From Synchiropus splendidus (lineage: Eukaryota > Chordata > Actinopteri > Syngnathiformes > Callionymidae), in assembly GCF_027744825.2 (NCBI RefSeq), contig NC_071343.1, positions 12,878,866 to 12,942,865 of the forward strand: a DNA stretch of 64,000 nt, in the 5' to 3' direction. A model generated the notes under the pieces. The model did not search any database and was not told where the DNA came from. It was given only the letters and a program-made list of their open reading frames with translations. Each line of letters begins with the position of its first letter. Position 1 is the stretch's first letter. This document shows, one piece after another, positions 61,901-64,000 of the stretch. The position numbers and the translations under genes are program-made.

Positions 61901-63545
61901 GTGACATTGAGGCATTTAGCCGGATGGATTTATGAGAGCAAGAATAACTATTATTAGTTGTTGCACCCAGACATATTTTGTAAGCGCTGACCTCATGCTT
62001 ATTTAAAAATCTGTTCCCTTATTTTAATCACGAATATGTTCCATGACTGTAACTCCAGACGGTTCATTGCGCAACCCTGACCACTGTGTGGTTGAACGAG
62101 TGAATCGCTTCTCTTGAACATTTCTGATTCTAATCACAGGTTCTGCTTTCCTTCTGCCGAGGTGGCAATGAAATCTTCTGTTCTTATCTCAGACTGCTGC
62201 TTAAAGTCCAAGTTTCCACCTTTGACTTTGGGAGACTCTTTTTTTTTCTCAATTTCTCTATAGAATTTGCACTTCTGAAACAATATTTTGGTGCCATTTT
62301 TAGTTTATCTATGTTTATATTTGAACAGTTTTTAACAGTTTCCACTGCAAAACCAACATTGTGGCTGGTCTCACTACCTCCCGACTGACCTTTATTTTCA
62401 CTGCTCCTTAGTCTTTCTCCTGCCTCCCTCTCATTCACACACATGTATTCAGTCTTGCCTTTACTGACCTTCACTCTTCTTGTCTTCACTTGCACCTCAC
62501 TTCCCCCAGAATGTCACTACAATTCACTATATCATCACCTAATCTACCTTCATTTTCAACACAACAAATGAGGGACTAACTACTATATGTATTTAATTTC
62601 TGCTGGCATTTTGACTGAAGTATATTGACATTGCCCGCATTTTAGCCTCATTGAAGTTTTCAAAGTTTTTCTTCAGCTTGCCAAGTGTTTTAGCCCAATT
62701 AAATTTGTGATTCTGTGTGCTTGTATTATATATTCTGACAAAATAATTTGAAATGACAATCCTTGACGCTGTTTTCTCCAATAGTTTTCACTGCTCTTTC
62801 TCAGTCCCAGCAGCTGTTCCTGCCATTCAGCCTCTGCGCGACTGCGTAGTTTCACACAGCTCACATGTTGTTGCATTAGTCCGCGTCACTCCGTTTGGGA
62901 TTGACTTTTAATAAATGTGCTTGTTGTCAAGGGTCAGAGTGTAACCAGTGTGAAGCGAGCATGTCAAGTGATGCTTCCCAGATTTACAAGGGTCTTCCTC
63001 ATTTCAAGCTGCCACGACGTGGGAGGGAAATGAGTGAGACAAATCCAAGAGCCAGAGGCTTCAAAAGCTGCACCCAAGTCCTGGCCTCTCTCTGGATCTG
63101 TTCCAGAGCAGATAACAAGTTAATGAGTGAAGTGCAAAAGTGCTGCTGGTGCTTGAGGAGGTGCAGTTGTTCATGGTTGTCACTGGAAGATCAGATTGTT
63201 CTCTTTGAAGGAGAAAAGTGACGTCTGTGTTCATGTCCATCCTTACAACTAAATAAATGTATTCAGTGATTTGATTTTACTCATGTACAACGTCTTCTTC
63301 TCCTCGTGATTTACTGTGACAGGTCAAGGCGAGTGTCACTGCGGCGAGTGCAAGTGCCATGCCGGGTTCATCGGCGACAACTGCAACTGCCCCACAGACA
63401 CGTCCTCCTGCGTGTCAGATGACGGGAAGATGTGCAGCGGACGAGGAAAGTGCGTGTGCGGCCGCTGCCAATGCACAGAACCCGGCGCTTTCGGAGACAC
63501 TTGTGAGAAATGCCCCACCTGCCCTGACGCCTGTGACACTAAAAG
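38801..63545 (+). CDS. itgb5: Integrin beta-5 (5' twelve exons, partial)
   Basis: Coding exons: 38801-38879, 39337-39422, 39493-39700, 39767-40016, 41148-41316, 41967-42128, 43215-43310, 43377-43466, 45003-45137, 49806-49980, 50584-50838 and 63323-63545, all GT-AG and phase-consistent (642 codons). It is a cell-surface adhesion receptor subunit that pairs with alpha-V and binds RGD ligands such as vitronectin. A signal peptide (about 1-27) precedes the PSI domain ([14 protein letters not shown]). The beta-I domain has the MIDAS in [12 protein letters not shown] (D149, S151, S153). The hybrid domain and Cys-rich I-EGF repeats ([31 protein letters not shown]) follow. The near-identity of [27 protein letters not shown] and CTEPGAFG to ITGB5 as I recall it separates it from ITGB3. 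The beta-tail, membrane helix and cytoplasmic tail lie right of the window; the last exon ends in phase 2. Confidence 0.96.
40559..40638. repeat. Compound (CT)n(AT)n microsatellite
   Basis: About 26 CT units run directly into about 14 AT units. Likely highly polymorphic. Confidence 0.97.
40857..40906. repeat. Interrupted (AT)n tract
   Basis: AT-alternating sequence has short ATTT/ATAA interruptions and ends in ATGTATAT. It lies in the same intron as the CT/AT repeat. Confidence 0.9.
42129..43214 (+). other. itgb5 intron, no features recognised
   Basis: The 1.1-kb GT-AG intron lies between the exons ending NEYSASTTM and starting [11 protein letters not shown]. No exon, RNA or repeat family was recognised. 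Confidence 0.7.
43467..45002 (+). other. itgb5 intron, no features recognised
   Basis: The 1.5-kb AT-rich intron lies between the exons ending LIVAAYN and starting NIRSKVEL. No repeat family or exon was recognised. Confidence 0.7.
45980..47090. mobile_element. 1111-bp non-autonomous hAT element
   Basis: The left end TAGGGATGGGTGATAT and right end ATCGCCCGTTCCTA are imperfect inverted repeats. They are flanked by an 8-bp duplication, CTGCATGC (45972-45979) and CTGCAGGC (47091-47098), with one mismatch. Inside the left end, the phrase ATTATCACGATAAAT is typical of an abundant teleost hAT-type family. There is no transposase frame. The interior includes a GC-rich block near 46.65-46.95 kb. Confidence 0.85.
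48323..48345. repeat. (GCT)n trinucleotide run
   Basis: Seven GCT units plus GC lie in an itgb5 intron. Simple repeat. Confidence 0.95.
52528..53190 (-). mobile_element. RTE-clade LINE, 5'-truncated 3' end
   Basis: On the minus strand one frame runs from about 53180 to a natural stop at 52548. It encodes the C-terminal part of an RTE-type reverse-transcriptase protein: [52 protein letters not shown] and a CGHP ending. One in-frame TAG (52818-52820, after RMDRIRKQ) breaks it. The text beyond 53190 does not continue the frame, so the copy is 5'-truncated as expected for incomplete reverse transcription. The 3' end carries a short UTR-like GAAGCCGAAAGAAG. Confidence 0.88.
53938..53958. repeat. 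GT-rich microsatellite
   Basis: GGGTGTGTGTGTGTGGGTGTG lies in the large itgb5 intron. Imperfect simple repeat. Confidence 0.85.
60160..60188. repeat. (CA)n microsatellite
   Basis: GCACACACACACACAGACACAAACAC lies in the large itgb5 intron. Short and imperfect. Confidence 0.85.
62395..62512 (-). mobile_element. Short RTE-clade LINE fragment
   Basis: On the minus strand the frame reads [20 protein letters not shown], the conserved RTE segment that lies just before the KYLGST block in intact elements. The match fades on both sides, leaving about 120 bp. Same strand as the larger RTE copy 9 kb to the left. Confidence 0.75.
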
Positions 63546-64000
63546 GTATGGAGCTCAGTGTGTACCTGAGGTGCGGGTCCGAGGTCACGGTCAGAAACTT
63601 AAAAACCACCATATGTGGTGGTCCTGTTGATTTATCTGAGCTTTGGTGAGGAGTTCCAAACAGAATAGTTGGGATAGCTAACATGCCTCTTGACCTAATG
63701 AATGGGGCAGTTGGCCTGTCGTTTGAACCTGAAGTGTCTGTGTGGCGGTTCTGGATATTTAGGGGTCAAGTTGAAACGTCTTTTGGATGTGTTGTAAAGA
63801 GAAGAGAAGAGCAGAGCACGGGAGCTGCTGTGTTTTTAATGTACACGCCACATGGCTCTGCTTTTCCAGGTGATCTTGCTGGAACAACCTTCGACCCCCA
63901 GCCAGACTGGAGTGTCTGTCTTTGCTACTTTCGTGACAACTGCAGCGGGATTCTTTTTCTCATCAAATATTTCCAGTACTGTTGTACATTTCAGACTGAA
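63546..64000 (+). other. itgb5 intron running off the window
   Basis: The GTATGG donor at 63546 opens an intron that continues past the right edge. No exon encoding the next expected integrin segment was recognised before 64000. Confidence 0.75.

Larger units (their letters stand above)
50839..63322 (+). other. Large 12.5-kb itgb5 intron
   Basis: The intron separates two I-EGF exons (...HKGILCSG and [10 protein letters not shown]...). It contains two antisense RTE-type fragments (52.53-53.19 and about 62.4-62.5 kb), a GT-rich run near 53.94 kb and a CA run near 60.16 kb. A block near 57.82-58.06 kb looks like conserved noncoding DNA. No nested gene was recognised on either strand. Confidence 0.75.

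Noticed and set aside
38801..63545. Integrin beta-3 as the identity
   Set aside because: The segments [24 protein letters not shown] and the I-EGF text fit beta-5 clearly better.
1..64000. CRISPR array, prokaryotic operon or defence system
   Set aside because: The window is vertebrate DNA. Repeats are microsatellites or transposons, and no regularly spaced repeat-spacer array was seen.

Overview
The window is teleost fish genomic DNA, probably from a percomorph-type fish with a fairly compact genome. The evidence is GT-AG split exons of vertebrate genes, AT/GT/CT microsatellites, a tRNA-derived fish SINE, hAT-type DNA transposons, RTE LINE pieces and a Ty3/gypsy LTR element. No species call is made. 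All four genes are on the + strand: the last two visible exons of a diacylglycerol kinase of the beta/gamma group (dgkg, 389-5348), the complete ETS factor gene etv5 (noncoding exon 1 near 13.4-13.55 kb, CDS 15316-26732, poly(A) signal 27985), an rbm44-like RNA-binding protein gene (30171-37834), and the first twelve coding exons of integrin beta-5 (itgb5, 38801-63545, running off the right edge).

Layout: 1-5.35 kb is the 3' end of dgkg, with an old SINE in its last intron. 5.35-13.4 kb is intergenic and holds decayed repeats and candidate conserved noncoding DNA just upstream of etv5. 13.4-28 kb is etv5. Its last intron, which divides the DNA-binding ETS domain, carries an antisense 4161-bp Ty3/gypsy element (22129-26289) with 168-bp LTRs that differ at one base, a CTAAG target duplication, one long open pol frame and a gag region broken by frameshifts. 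28-30.17 kb is intergenic. 30.17-37.83 kb is the rbm44-like gene, about 19 exons with an RRM near the C-terminus. One of its introns holds a GTCCCCAC-type repeat cluster, itself interrupted by a 565-bp hAT-like element with perfect 15-bp inverted ends and an 8-bp target duplication. 38.8-64 kb is itgb5. Its introns hold a 1111-bp non-autonomous hAT element, CT/AT and CTG repeats, and two 5'-truncated RTE fragments, both in a 12.5-kb intron.

The genes do not form an operon. Their order is most useful as synteny: from memory, DGKG lies next to ETV5 in human, as DGKB lies next to ETV1, so the left half is an ancient gene pair. Exon phases were checked by hand at every coding junction. etv5 (536 codons plus stop) and itgb5 (642 codons in the window) join without phase conflict. 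The rbm44-like model (about 754 codons) also joins, but it needs one or two non-canonical GC donors and includes one optional exon. I saw no CRISPR array, rRNA, functional tRNA or prokaryotic system. The most novel signals are the young antisense LTR insertion in etv5, the nested transposons in rbm44, and an rbm44 exon whose acceptor lies at a repeat edge.
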